A DNA stretch of 64,000 bases from Mauremys mutica. Its lineage: Eukaryota; Chordata; Testudines; Geoemydidae. Where the stretch lies: positions 53,714,524-53,778,523 of the forward strand of contig NC_059082.1 of assembly GCF_020497125.1 (NCBI RefSeq), written 5' to 3'. The first letter of the stretch is position 1, and each line of letters begins with the position of its first letter. Below the pieces are notes generated by a model, which worked only from the letters and a program-made list of their open reading frames with translations, had not been told where the DNA came from and did not search any database. Shown piece after piece: positions 11,798-23,000 of the stretch. Both the position numbers and the translations under genes were made by a program.

Positions 11798-12056
11798 GGG
11801 CTTGTCTACATGGGAAAACTCAGGAAAGTTAATCTGAATTATTTTTTAAAAGTGGATTAGTTAAACTGCATTGGACCCCTATGTGGACACTCTTATTCAG
11901 ATTTAAAGCAGCATTAATTTTATTTATCTTAATTCACTTTGGAAGTGAATCAAAAAACACGCAGGGATTTAATGTGGTTTAATTAATCCACTTTAAATTC
12001 ACACCTTTAGTTTAATTTGGATTAATTTTCTTGTGTGTTCTTGTGAAGACAAGCCC
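11798..12056. mobile_element. PIF/Harbinger MITE
   Basis: The left end GGGCTTGTCTACATGGG and the reversed right end GGGCTTGTCTTCAC are terminal inverted repeats of the 'GTCTACA' type also seen at the ends of the large Harbinger at 12317. The flanking triplets are taa and caa, an imperfect 3-bp duplication. AT-rich and non-coding. Confidence 0.65.
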
Positions 12057-12706
12057 CAAGTTTCATGTGATACTGTCAGCACAGTGCATGACCAAGCGCC
12101 TGCAAATCCAGACTTTGATACCTGAAAAAGAAGGAATATAAAAAGTAAGTTCTATGTCAGTTTTGTGCTTTGCCCATCTCACCTAACCTACTTGAGGCAT
12201 TGAGCACATATAGTAAACAAAGAAGTGCTGGATTTGTTTCAAAGGACAGTATTTGGAAGTCACCATTAAGTAGTGTGACACCACTAGTTTGTCTGTGAGG
12301 ACTGTATAGAAACTCAGGCCTGGTCTACACTAGGATCTTAAATCGAATTTAGCAGCGTTAATTCGAACTAATCGCTCAACCGTCCACACCAGGAAGCCAT
12401 TTAATTCGAACTAGGGGGCTCCTTAGTTCGAATTTGGTACTCCACCCCGACAGGTGGAGTAACGCTAAATTCGACATGGCTAGCTCGAATTAGGCTAGGT
12501 GTGGATGCAAATCGAACTTAGTAGCTCCGGGAGCTATCCCACAGTGCACCACTCTGTTGACGCTCTGGACAGCAGTCGGAGCTTGGATTCTCTGACCAGC
12601 CACACAGGAAATGACCCGGGAAAATTTGAATTCATTTTCCTGTCTGGGCACTTTGAATCTGACGTCCTGGCTGGACATCGGGGCGAGCTCCGCAGCACCT
12701 GCAACG

Positions 12707-13283
12707 ATGCAGAGCTCTCCAGCAGAGGAGTCAGCCCAATGCAAGAATAGAAAGAGATCCCCAGCATGGACAGACCGGGAAGTCCAGGATCTGATCGCTG
12801 TGTGGGGCGAGGAGTCTGTGCTGTCGGAGCTGCGCTCCAACAAGCGTAATGCAAAGACCTTCGAGAAGGTCTCCCAAGCCATGACACAGAAAGGATACAG
12901 CCGGGATGCGATGCAGTGCCGCGTGAAAGTCAAGGACCTGAGGCAAGGCTATCAAAAAGTCAGAGCGGCAAACGGACGCTCCGGAGCACAGCCCCAGACA
13001 TGCCGCTTCTACGAGGCACTGCATGCCATTCTCGGTGGGTCTGCCACCACTGTCCCACCACTGACCGTGGACTCAGTGGATGGCATAGTGAGCCAGGACA
13101 GTTCCTACTCGATGTTCGCCGATGGGCAAGACGACGAAGGGTCCGTGGAGGAAGGCGCAGGCGACAGCGAACACAATGCCGCTTTCCCTGACAGCCAGGA
13201 TCTGTTCCTCACCCTCACAGAGATCCCCTACCAACCCTCACCGGCCGTGAACCCGGACTCAGAGTCAGGGGAAGGATCAGGCG
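12707..13283 (+). CDS. Harbinger Myb/SANT-like protein, exon 1
   Basis: The DNA-binding partner of the Harbinger transposase. The ATG at 12707 opens 'MQSSPAEES'. A Myb/SANT trihelix-like domain spans residues 18-90, with tryptophans in 'AWTDREV' and 'AVWGEE' and basic helix 'KTFEKVSQAM'. An acidic linker follows (residues 125-190). In this superfamily the Myb-like protein helps import the transposase and bind the element ends. The frame runs on past 13283 to a stop, but a donor GGTAAGT at 13284 fits an exon 2 starting at 14154 in matching phase (one base carried over). The joined product would be 331 residues. The splice is inferred. Confidence 0.8.
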
Positions 13284-14153
13284 GTAAGTCGTATAAACAA
13301 GAAAATATTTATTTGCTCGAAAACATGTATACCAAAAATATAAATTCTATCTATAAATACTATATCTAAAACTTTTTAAAGGGAAACTAAACGAACAGTA
13401 GGTCTACACAGATTGGGATGGAACAATAGTCCTCCATGGACAATTCCACAAATGCTTCAAACAGTTCCTCAAATACCCTCCGCAGGAGGTTTCGAGGAAG
13501 AGGTGCCCTATTTGGTCCTCCGGTGAAGCTCACTCTTCCACGCCACGACATCCTCAGATACAGGGGAACCATCGCCTCTACCAGCATGGCCGCGTAGGGT
13601 CCCGGTCGGTGAAGTGCTTCCCTTAACATCCTTTCTTTCTGCACTCGAGAGACACGCCTCAGGGTAATCTCGTTACTGAAGTGCTGCATCTAATTAGGGC
13701 AATTAGCGAATAGTTACTGTTCTTAATGGTTTACTTATACTTTGCATAACAAAGCCCCGCGCTTAGCAGCCACGTGCTGTAGGCCACACAGGAAAAGCAT
13801 ACATTGATCTTTCCCCTGCAGTGTCGGGAGTGGCTGCAAAAGGGTCATAGTATCTGATTTCCAGATTGCCGTTAGCACGACGGCACAGCTATCCGTTAAC
13901 TGATAAGCATAATGTACTGTAAGGCTTACCAGGACTCTCTGCTAGAGGGATTCTGCTCTCTCTCCCGACTTCTCCGCTCTCCTGTGCAATGGCGCAGCCA
14001 ATCAGAGCGTAGGCCAAAATGTTGTGCTTCTCTGGAGACCACGTGACACTTGTTGTCCGGTACGGTCTTCTTCATGGAAATTGACTAGACGGTGTTCACT
14101 GTTCGCGAAAATGTATCTGTACAAGGAAATCACTAACTTTCCCCATCACACAG

Positions 14154-14572
14154 CTTCGGGTCCTTCCCGGACTGCCCAGGCATCCCCCTCGCAGAGACTG
14201 GCAATGATTAGACGGCGAAAGAAGAAGACTAGGGACGACATGTTCGCTGAACTGATGGTCTGCTCCCGAGCAGAGGCTGCAGAGCAGAAACACTGGAGGG
14301 AGACCCTATGTGAGCAGCATCGCACACTCATGGAACGTGAGGATAGGTGGCGGCAGGAAGACCAGCAGACCACCCAAACGCTACTTGGTCTCATGAAGGA
14401 ACAAACGGACACGCTTCGTCGCCTTGTTGATGTCCTGCAGGACCACAGGCTGGAGGACAGGGCCCCCCTGCAGTGTCTCTGCAATCGCCCTCACCAGCCA
14501 AGAAGTCCTGGCCCCCCCTCACCCAAAAGTACAAGACGGAGGGGTGGTAGAGGACGTGAGAACTGTCACTGA
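14154..14572 (+). CDS. Harbinger Myb/SANT-like protein, exon 2
   Basis: C-terminal exon of the Myb-like partner, preceded by a pyrimidine-rich acceptor 'ccccatcacacag' at 14153. It encodes a basic patch 'RRRKKKTRDD' followed by a heptad-rich, probably coiled-coil segment (about 14240-14460), a typical dimerisation or transposase-contact region, then a Pro/Arg tail ending 'GRENCH'. The one-base phase matches exon 1 and the joined length is divisible by three. A poly(A) signal AATAAA follows at 14692. Confidence 0.72.
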
Positions 14573-14691
14573 ACCAGAGCAGAGCGGCCGTGTACCCCGC
14601 ACTTCTCACGTTAGAAATTTGTAGAAGTGCTTCCCTTATAGGCTCAGCCAGTCCCAAATCCAAGGTTCATCCCCCCACTGTTTATTAGATT

Positions 14692-14697
14692 AATAAA
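14692..14697 (+). terminator. Poly(A) signal of the Harbinger Myb-like gene
   Basis: AATAAA 120 bases after the stop codon at 14572, in a short AT-rich context. A plausible cleavage signal for the + strand transcript. Confidence 0.6.
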
Positions 14698-15337
14698 AGC
14701 TGTTTGCTGTTAATCACTGTTTCCGTCATGTCTTTCCTGTCAGAGGATTTTTCGGTGTATGGGGTGGACAGGGGTTTCATACTTGCACGGTATAGCCTAC
14801 AGTACCAGGGTACAGACTTGGGGAAAGGATCAACTGCGGGGCACACACACACTGCAGTCAGTAGGCACCAGGGTCATTCTGTGTTGTGTATGCTGCCCCT
14901 GTTCATTTCGTAATGTGTATAATTGTCCAGGGTCCTAGCGCCTGTCACGCCATTACTGTGAAGGCAGGCTGCCCTTACGATGCACTTGCAACGGATCCAC
15001 GAGCCTATCCGCTGCCCTGAGCCCCAACCAGAGCCCTCATCCACGGACAGATAGTCACCCTTCTCCCACACCCATCACCCCTTCCCACGCAGAAACCCGC
15101 AGCCCACTGCCGTCATCCAAACCCCTATGCAAAGAAGGCACCACTCGCCCCTTCCTGCAAACCCTCCCCTTCATGCAGAACCACTGTCATCCGTCCCCCA
15201 CCCCAGAGACCTATGTAGGAGCAGGAGGATGTCAGTCCTCTATGGAGGAAGCGGTCTGTACGTCAGTGCACACCGTGCCCAGCACAGTATGCGTCCATGT
15301 CTCAACACCAGAACAGAAATGCAAAGTAAAAGAAAGA
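14698..15337. other. Intergenic part of the Harbinger element
   Basis: Between the two convergent genes' poly(A) signals. It contains C-rich DNA at about 15000-15230 and no convincing coding region. Confidence 0.5.
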
Positions 15338-15343
15338 TTTATT
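15338..15343 (-). terminator. Poly(A) signal of the Harbinger transposase
   Basis: TTTATT on the + strand (AATAAA on the - strand), about 145 bases beyond the transposase stop. Together with the signal at 14692 it fits convergent transcription. Confidence 0.6.
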
Positions 15344-15487
15344 AATAATGAGTGTAACAATTACTTTGCTTAAAAACGTGCTTTGGAAGTGGGGGAAACT
15401 TGGAGAACAAGGCATGTAGCCGCAGATCCAAATCGACACAAACTGACACAGGCCCAGGGTCAGTTTCTCTTGAAAGCAAGTGGAGAG

Positions 15488-16759
15488 TCATAGGTTACCC
15501 TGATCTCCGAGGAAACTTGCTTTCAAAGCCTCCCGGATACAGAGCGCTTCCCGCTGGGATATTCTCTCGGCACGGGTGTCTGGCTGAGCGTAAACTGCAG
15601 CCAGGCGATTTGCCTCAACCTCCCATCCGGACAAAAAGGCCTCGCCCTTGCTCTCACACAGATTGTGCAGCACACAGCAAGCAGCAATAACTACGGGGAT
15701 ATTCTTTTCGCTGATGTCCGAGCGAGTGAGTAAGCTCCGCCATCTCCCCTTGAGACGTCCGAAAGCACACTCCACCACCATTCTGCACTTGCTTAGCCGG
15801 TAGTTGAAGAGTTCCTTCTCACTGTCCAGGGCGCCTGTATAGGGCTTCATGAGCCAGGGCATTAGCGGGTAGGCTGGGTCCCCGAGGATCACTGTAGGCA
15901 TCTGCACATCCCCAACCGTTATTTTGTGGTCCGGGAAGAAAGTACCTGCCTGGAGGAGTCTAAAGAGACCAGAGCTCCTGAACACACGCGCGTCATGAAC
16001 CTTGCCCGCCCACCCGACGTTGATGTTGGTAAAACGTCCCCTATGGTCCACTAGTCCTTGCAGCACCATGGAAAAGTAGCCCTTTCGGTTAATGTACTCG
16101 CTGGCCTGGTGGGCCGGTGCCAGGATAGGGATGTGAGTCCCATCTATAGCCCCACCGCAGTTTGGGAATCCCATCGCGGCGAAGCCGTCTATGATGACCT
16201 GAACGTTTCCCAGGTTCACTACCTTTGAGAGCAGTTGCTCAACGATTGCGTGGGCTACTTGCATCACAGCAACCCCCACGGTAGATTTGCCCACGCCAAA
16301 GTGGTTCGCTACTGACCGGTAGCTGTCTGGCGTGGCAAGTTTCCAGAGGGCTATGGCCACTCGCTTCTGCACACTCAGGGCTGCTCGCATCCGGGTGTCC
16401 TGGCGCTTCAGGGCAGGGGCCAGCAAGTCACAGAGTTCAAGGAAAGTGCCCTTACGCATCCTGAAGTTTCGCAGCCACTCTGTGTCATCCCAGACCTGCA
16501 GCACTATGCGGTCCCACCAGTCCGTGCTTGTTTCCCGGGCCCAGAATCGCCGTTCCACACCATGAACTTGACCCATTGCCACCATGATCTCCACTGCCCG
16601 GCGTACCCTGCTTTGTGAGAGGTCTGCGCCACTCTCCTCACCGCGCTGCCGGAGCCTCCTCGCCCGATTTCTCAGTAGCTGACTGTTGCACAGGTGGACG
16701 ATAAGGTGCGAGGAGTTGACAACGGCCATAAGTGCAGCGATGATCGCAGCGGGCTCCAT
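15488..16759 (-). CDS. PIF/Harbinger DDE transposase (HARBI1-like nuclease)
   Basis: Cuts and rejoins the element at its inverted ends in the nucleus. The frame is uninterrupted for 423 codons from an ATG at 16759 ('MEPAAIIAAL'); it is also open upstream to 16936, but that extension reads as untranslated leader. A helix-turn-helix-like region lies at residues 145-170 ('SYRSVANHFGVGKSTVG'). The DDE_4 fold shows D206 in 'GGAIDGTHIPI', D294 in 'ILGDPAYPLMPW' and E330 in 'VVECAFGRLKGRW', the expected catalytic triad and spacing. Length is normal for Harbinger transposases. No stop or frameshift was seen, so activity is possible. The host gene HARBI1 is a domesticated relative, but the inverted ends around this copy make it a transposon gene. 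Confidence 0.93.
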   Translation of the reverse strand: MEPAAIIAALMAVVNSSHLIVHLCNSQLLRNRARRLRQRGEESGADLSQSRVRRAVEIMVAMGQVHGVERRFWARETSTDWWDRIVLQVWDDTEWLRNFRMRKGTFLELCDLLAPALKRQDTRMRAALSVQKRVAIALWKLATPDSYRSVANHFGVGKSTVGVAVMQVAHAIVEQLLSKVVNLGNVQVIIDGFAAMGFPNCGGAIDGTHIPILAPAHQASEYINRKGYFSMVLQGLVDHRGRFTNINVGWAGKVHDARVFRSSGLFRLLQAGTFFPDHKITVGDVQMPTVILGDPAYPLMPWLMKPYTGALDSEKELFNYRLSKCRMVVECAFGRLKGRWRSLLTRSDISEKNIPVVIAACCVLHNLCESKGEAFLSGWEVEANRLAAVYAQPDTRAERISQREALCIREALKASFLGDQGNL

Positions 16760-17143
16760 GCTCGCAGTGCTGTGGCGTCCGCGCTGTAACCGACCAGAAA
16801 AGTGCGCGAACAGATTTCCCGCCGGCGCTTTCAGGGAGGGAGGGCGTTTGTGAGTGACGGTTGAATGATGACAGTTACCCAAAACCACCCTCGACACATT
16901 TTTCCCCCAGCAGGCATTGCGAGCTCTACCCAGCATTCCAATGGGCAGCGGGGAGTGCGGGAACTGTGGGATAGCTTCCCACAGTGCACCGCTTCCAAAG
17001 TCGACGCTGGCCCCGTGAATGTGGACTCAGAAATTCGAATTAGTGTATTTAGTATGGATACACAAATTCGACTTCATAAGGTCGAATCCACAAATTCGAA
17101 CTAAGTTGATTCGAAATAGTCTTGTAGTGTAGACAAGGCCTCA

Positions 17144-18203
17144 GAGGCTGAAGATTCAGTTTCTCTCTCTATGCTGTCTTCTGCTTAGAAGAACGTGGTC
17201 AGTTTGTAGGGATAATTGCCTCAGTACTCTGTCCAGGAAAATAAATGTATGAACTAGCTACAAAAAAAAAATCTGTTTCACTCTAATAAGAAATGACTCC
17301 AAGATTCACAGCAAAGTCTCTACAGGTTTGGGAGACTATGTTGAAAGAAAAATATCCATTAGCATTTGTCATTGCTTATAGGAGAGGCTGACCCATAAAG
17401 TGTGTAACCAGCATTCCTTCGCCTTGTGTGTCTGAAGCCAAGCCATTTGAAAAAAACAATCCATCTTGTGTTTTTCCTGCATTTTGACTCTTCTGGTGCC
17501 TAGAGTTTTGCTGGAGAAACTGAACAGCGACTGCTGCCATTCCAAGTGAAACGCTCAGTTTCAGGACTGAAAGCAATAGGAATTGGGAGCAATATATAAC
17601 CTCTTGTAAATGAGTCATGACCATACCAAATTCTGGGACTAGGAAGAAGGCAGTCTAAGAATAGAGATCTAGTTGTAATATCACTTGGTGTTTGATCAAT
17701 TTCCATCTGGACATGTCTATGCAGGTAACCCCTAAGTAGTGTGTTATGTTTACTATAACTCAGAGAGATTAAAGATACTTTTTAAGTATCAGAGGGGTAG
17801 CCATGTTAGTCTGTATCCACAAAAACAACATATTTGTTGATATTTTTGTTCTCTGATTGTTTAGTCTCTGTACTTTGATGGAACTTTGTGTAGAGTGGCG
17901 AGTGTCCTGGTTTGCTGAGTGTCCTTCCTCAGGCCCTGCAAGGCAGTGTTTACCAGCAATGATAGCAGCAAACACTGAAAGTGATCAGGCAGCAGTAAGT
18001 ATCTGTGTACAGAGGAAGTGAGAAGGGAAGGGATGTGGGCTTGACTATGTGTAGTTGAGTTGCTCCCAAACACAGACCAGGAGCAGAAAAAGCCTTATAC
18101 GTGTCAGGCCATCCTATTAAAAGGTGTTCTGACAAAAAACTGAATTTCACACTATGATGGCATAGGTGTTCAATCTGAAGTGTGTGTGTGGTTTTAGTTC
18201 CAC
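17144..18203. other. Non-coding stretch with a short dispersed-repeat fragment
   Basis: No gene recognised. At 17787-17832 a fragment 'tatcagaggggtagccatg' resembles a repeat that I recall as widespread in turtle genomes but cannot classify. Confidence 0.4.
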
Positions 18204-18980
18204 TGTTACCCGGTCTTCTTTCAACCCAAAGCTCTTGGTAACTTTTACTCTATGCGAGGTGGTATCAGGAAATAAATCAGGGGAGACACGGCCGTCCAAC
18301 CGATAGATGGCTGGCACAAACAGGACAACACAAGAGTGCTTTCACTTAAAGCTATACTTTACTTGGTCTCAAGCACTTATACACGTCCGCAACAGATTAG
18401 TAAAACACCCCCAACCCTTGATAATTACCAAAGCTGAGTGTGGCTCTCGAGTGACAGAGCAGCAGGCTTCCGGTGGCCAAATCTTCTGTCTGCCGGTGGG
18501 GACCACAAGATATATCCAGAGGGAGAGTCCAAAAAGAGTCCCCAAATGAACCCAACTATCTCAAGCTTTCCCCCCCTTATTTATACATTAGTAATAGAAT
18601 GACATGTCCCTTAAAGAAAACTTGTTAAGCAAGCAGTTCCAATGGGCAAGCAAGAGGCTCTTTCTGATTACTGATTAACCAGGTGTGGGTTTTTCCAGAG
18701 TTTGCAGCCTTGAGACCCCAATAGACATTCCTGAGACACATCCTGCTCTTTTAAAATGCATGTGTCAGCAACTTCAACACAGTTCTTATCAGGAAGGACG
18801 CAGGGTCAAGCTGCCCTTTCTGTGGCACCCCAAACGCCCTCCCCTCCTGCCTTGGTTAATCTGAAACTGCTGAATGGCCAATTTACAGCTTGCTGACTAA
18901 GCTGCCTTTAACAATAAGCCATAGTGGTTTCAGGCACTTTACTGGTTTGCCAAAGTCTCCCCATACACTATTCCCTGACA
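18204..18980 (-). mobile_element. Probable solo endogenous retroviral LTR
   Basis: On the - strand it starts TGTCAGGGAATAG and ends GGGTAACA, giving TG...CA ends. It has a TATA-box candidate TATAAATAAG (about 18573-18583) and a possible variant poly(A) signal AGTAAA (about 18359). No gag, pol or env sequence lies next to it, consistent with a solo LTR left by recombination. The flanking pentamers tccac and ctcac match poorly, so the boundaries are approximate. Confidence 0.55.
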
Positions 18981-19299
18981 CTCACTTCCAGAACCTATTA
19001 TTTAAAAAAAAAGTCACTCTTAAGTCCTGAGCTCCAGCCTATTCATAAATTAGGAAACATGCTTCTGTGTATGTGATAGTTATGCCTAATGTCAGGAACC
19101 TACTTTGAAATGCTTGTGTCTCACCTCCTAACACGCCCTGTGTCTGTTGGTAGTTCAGTGATGGATAATACTTTGTGTCAATTATGTGCCTTATCTAGTC
19201 AGGATTTTCCTGCACTGATCCTCAAAGCTCCATCCTATTCCAGAATATGCCTATACAGACCATCCTTCATTTACACTCTTGTTTCTCTCTTTTGTTTAG
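18981..19299. other. Non-coding stretch before SLX4
   Basis: No gene seen. It ends in a pyrimidine-rich tract and an AG at 19298-19299 that could be a splice acceptor for the SLX4 first coding exon. Confidence 0.4.
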
Positions 19300-19695
19300 A
19301 TGCTATGATAAAGCTCCTCGCAAAGCCTTCTAGCACACCATGAAGATCCTGGGGCATCCTCTAAACAGAGTGCATTGTCCATCTGCTGTCGAACCCATCA
19401 AAGAGCAAGGAAGTCCCCTAAATATGAATGATATCAAACGGACTCCTTGAAGATTGTACTAGACTTAATGGCTAAGCTGTAAATATAGAGAGTGAAATAT
19501 TGGACCAGCCAGAAAGGTGCCCACTGTTGATCTTGTTGGAATCCAGAGCGTGCAGATCTCCGGGATGGTGGAAGGCACAATGAGGACTAGGTCATCAAAG
19601 GAGGCAGAGCTGCGCTGACCCTGCTGTCCCAATCCAATACTCCCACACGCTCCATCGCACTGAAGCCAAGCTGAGTGTCTTGAGGGTGGTGGCTG
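19300..19695 (+). other. SLX4: Possible SLX4 5' UTR
   Basis: A strong acceptor-like tract ('tttctctcttttgtttag', ending 19299) would start the exon containing the SLX4 ATG. An in-frame TGA at 19681-19683 closes the frame upstream, so the longer N-terminus of the human protein is not encoded here. The first exon and promoter were not found. Confidence 0.4.
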
Positions 19696-20065
19696 ATGGA
19701 TGAGCTGGACAATGATTTTAAAGAACTCTGTGCTAACCTATTGAGCAGGGTCAAGAAAAAGGCTGGAGATGCCGAGGGAGGGAGGAAGGTTCAGAGTGGG
19801 ACAAGGAGCACTGCAACAAAAAGCAAATTAAAAAAGAATAAGTCAACTGCTAAGAGCAAAAGCCAGCATGCCTCCTCTGTTGGAAAGAGAGTGGGCTGGG
19901 CAGGGTGCATGGACCCCAATGAGCAGGCATTGGGGCATGAACCAGAAGGTGAAGCTACAGCCTGTGGAAATGATGGGCCTCCACTGGGAGATGAAAATGG
20001 AGACCCTCCTTCTGCCATTCAGTTGGATGCTATGGCACCAAAGTGTAATAAGAACAGCCTGGCAG
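19696..20065 (+). CDS. SLX4: SLX4 coding exon 1
   Basis: Encodes residues 1-123. The start ATG is the first after an in-frame stop, and the opening 'MDELDNDFKELCANLLSRVK' matches the human segment after its internal methionine. A lysine-rich stretch follows. Donor CAG/GTAATA; one base is carried to exon 2. Confidence 0.88.
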
Positions 20066-23000
20066 GTAATATCTCTAACCTCTGACTCCTTCCCTCACTC
20101 TGAAATATTTCTAACGGGAAAAAAGCCTGGGGCTGGAAGGACTCTCACGTTCAGTGGAACTTTTCTAAACTTCACCCAGAATGGGGTACCAGGCAGTTAG
20201 GATGGCACAGGGGGTGCATTTTGCTCACCCATACCATTAGACAGTGCATTATTAGACAATATTCAACTCATTAGACTGACACCTTTGACTGTCCCTAGTA
20301 ACTGTTCTTCAACAGTGCAGTCAGATAGAAGAGGTCTCCCTCGGTCAGGTGAAGCACAGAGAAGGGAGGGTTCCCCAAAGCAGCCACGGCTGCAGTGAGG
20401 TATTGCCCTGGCAACTCTTTCTGCCTGCTCCTCCCTATTTCTCCTCTCCAGAAACCCTTCACTCCTACTGCTCAGCATCTCTCAGGCCCCATTATTGGTA
20501 GAGGTTGGAAGTCAGATCCTAGAGTGCTGGTTGGGAGTTGGTGTGGCCCAATGGATAGTGCATGGACTGGAATTCAGGAGATCTGGGTCCTATTCCCGGC
20601 TCTGCAACTGACCTGCTGTATGGCCTGGGGCCAGACATGTCACTACTCAGTGCCTCAGTTTCCCCATCGGTAAAATGAGGTTGATGACACTGACCTCCTT
20701 TGTAAAGCACTTTGAGATCTACTGATGATAAGTGCTGTAGAAGAGCTAGTGTGATTATTATTTTGGGGTGAAACTCACTAGCTAAGCAAATTGTGCATCC
20801 AGTCCACTCAGAATCAGCATACTCCAAAATCAAGAATGGCTCAGGTTGCTGTAGGAGGAGGCTTCTCTGAAACTCTCTCATCTGGACTGTTAGCTGGGTG
20901 TTTGATGCAGATTTGCAAAGCCCTAGATGGGACAGTTACTAGGACTGTGCTTTTTTCCCCACCAGGCAGTGACAAGCGCAGATCATCCTTTGCTGTTGCT
21001 GCAGAACCAGCAACCTCCACCTCATCCCCTGCAAAGACGCTCCAGATCTCAGGAACCAGGCTGCGGGTAGCAGAGCTGGTGCTGGAGAGGATGCAGCAGT
21101 TTAAGAGAGTGGAACCAAAACAGATGAAACACTCCCGGGGCAGCAGCTTGCCAGAGACAGTAACAGATGGAAACATCCCTGAGGTGATCCTGGAGAAGAA
21201 CCAGCGAGGGAATGGTATATGTCTCTTGCAAGCTATCCTAAGTATACAAGGAGTGCTGTCTAGTGCTTAGAGTGCCAGACTGGGAGTCAGCTTCAGGATT
21301 CCATTCCTAGCTCTGCCACTGGCTCATTGTGTGGCCTTGGATAAATCCCTTAATCCCTTGTGTGTCTCACTTTCCTCATCTGTAAAATGAGGCTAACAAT
21401 ACCTGCCTCACAGGGCTGTTGTGTGGCTTAGTTAATGTCTGTAACAGGCTTTTAGATCCTGGAGGGGATGGTGATCTAAGCATCCTGTTTGAAATAGATT
21501 TCTTGGAAGCACCGGTTCAATCCCAGCAGGGTCAGTTCACTCTTTCGTCCTTCCAGTGTAACAATAATTATAATAGCTAACTCTTATATAGCGCTTTCAT
21601 CAGTAGATCTCTAAGCACTTTTTCAAGGAGGTCAGTATCATTGTAGATAAACTGAATCTTTAAAAGCTAAGATCATCTTGGCTCTGTGTGGACATTAAAA
21701 ATCTCCTTGGCCTTTATATAAGAGCCATGGTTTGCACTCGTGACCCTAGCCAAAGTTCCCCGTCTCCTCCAGTGGTGCAAATAGAATTCATTTCTTACCA
21801 GTACGTTGCACCAGCTAAATAGGGGGACATATGACCTCTCCACATGACCCACCCCCAGCCCAGGGCCCCAGGCTCTCCCTCTCTCCTCTCCTCCCCATGA
21901 TTCATGACTCTGTCTTCCTCCTGCTGCGCTGCAGACTTCTGAACTGCAGAGCTCTCCAGAACCACAGCACTGAAAGGAGCAGAACGTGGGGCCACCTTGC
22001 AGCCCCCTGCCAGCAGCTCCTCCTGAGCCTCTCTGGGGTCTTTACAGCAGCCCTGTTGGAGGACAAGGCTGGGGGGTGAGGCTAGGAGCAGTACAGCCAT
22101 GCCAGAGGAGCTGCTGGCATGAGGTTCTGCTCTTTTCACCGCTGCTGTTCCCAGGAGAGCCCTAAACTACTGGGCAGTCCTGGGAACCGCAGCAGCAAAA
22201 GGAGCCCTGGCGGCCCCATGCTGGCAGCTCCTCTGGTGCGGCTGTATGCCCTCAGCCCTGTCCTCTAGCGGGGCTGCTATACAGACCCCGGACAGGAGAC
22301 ACAGGCCTGTAGCTACGTGGAAGGGCTGGGGGTGGTACAGCTATGCCAGAGGAGCTGCACGTTCTGCTTCTTTTGTGGCTGACCTTCCTGAGAGAGCCCT
22401 GCAGTTCAGGGCTCTCCTGGGAACCGCAATGGCGAAAGGAGCAGAGCGTGGGCCTCACGCTGGCAGGTCCTCCGGCGCGGCTGTACCGGTACCACCCCAG
22501 CCCTGCCCTCTAGCAGGGCAGCCTACAGATCCCAGACAGGAGACGCTAGACAAAAGTGCGTGGAACAGGGTGGTGTTACAGGCGGGGATGGTACAGCCAC
22601 ACCAGAGGAGCTGCCCTACTTTCTGCTCCTTCTCTGCCTTTCTGATACAGTGTACCAGGTATAAATATCTTACTTGCAGACCGGACCGGACCTCCCTACT
22701 TGCACCACTGCTCATCTCTCCTGTATTGTATGGTGGTGTGCTGATTGCCACTGTCCACCCCAGAAGTGGCTGCATTTCAGTGATGCTGTGTGTATAGTTT
22801 GCAATGCACTTCGAGACCCTTTAGAATGAAAGGTTCTAGAGAAGGTTCACATTTTATTTTTAAGTATCCAGTTCAATAAAATAATAACTGAATATAACAG
22901 GTTCAAGCCTTTTATAAAAATGCTTAGTGCTATCTTTGAGAAGATCTTTCCTTCACTCTAGTGACTACTCCGGATCTGCCTGGGAAAGAGCCAGATGTTG

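Larger units (their letters stand above)
12317..17140. mobile_element. Full-length PIF/Harbinger DNA transposon
   Basis: A 4824-bp element. The left end GGCCTGGTCTACACTAGG and the reversed right end GGCCTTGTCTACACTACA form the terminal inverted repeat, and tca occurs on both flanks (12314-12316, 17141-17143) as a 3-bp target duplication. Subterminal regions are rich in 'ttcgaa'/'attcgaac' repeats, likely binding sites for the Myb-like partner. It carries the two genes expected of the superfamily in convergent orientation: a spliced Myb/SANT-like gene (+) and a DDE transposase (-). Both are uninterrupted, so it may be young; the 5' UTRs and promoters were not resolved. Confidence 0.92.

Noticed and set aside
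16332..16565. + strand open frame over the Harbinger transposase
   Set aside because: Antisense shadow of a gene with clear catalytic residues on the other strand.
17787..17832. Possible small RNA or functional element around 'ggggtagccatgttagtc'
   Set aside because: Looks like a truncated dispersed repeat; nothing suggests an independent transcript.
22246..22797. 183-codon + strand open frame in SLX4 intron 2
   Set aside because: It spans tandem GC-rich units with no recognisable domain and would break SLX4 splicing phase if used.
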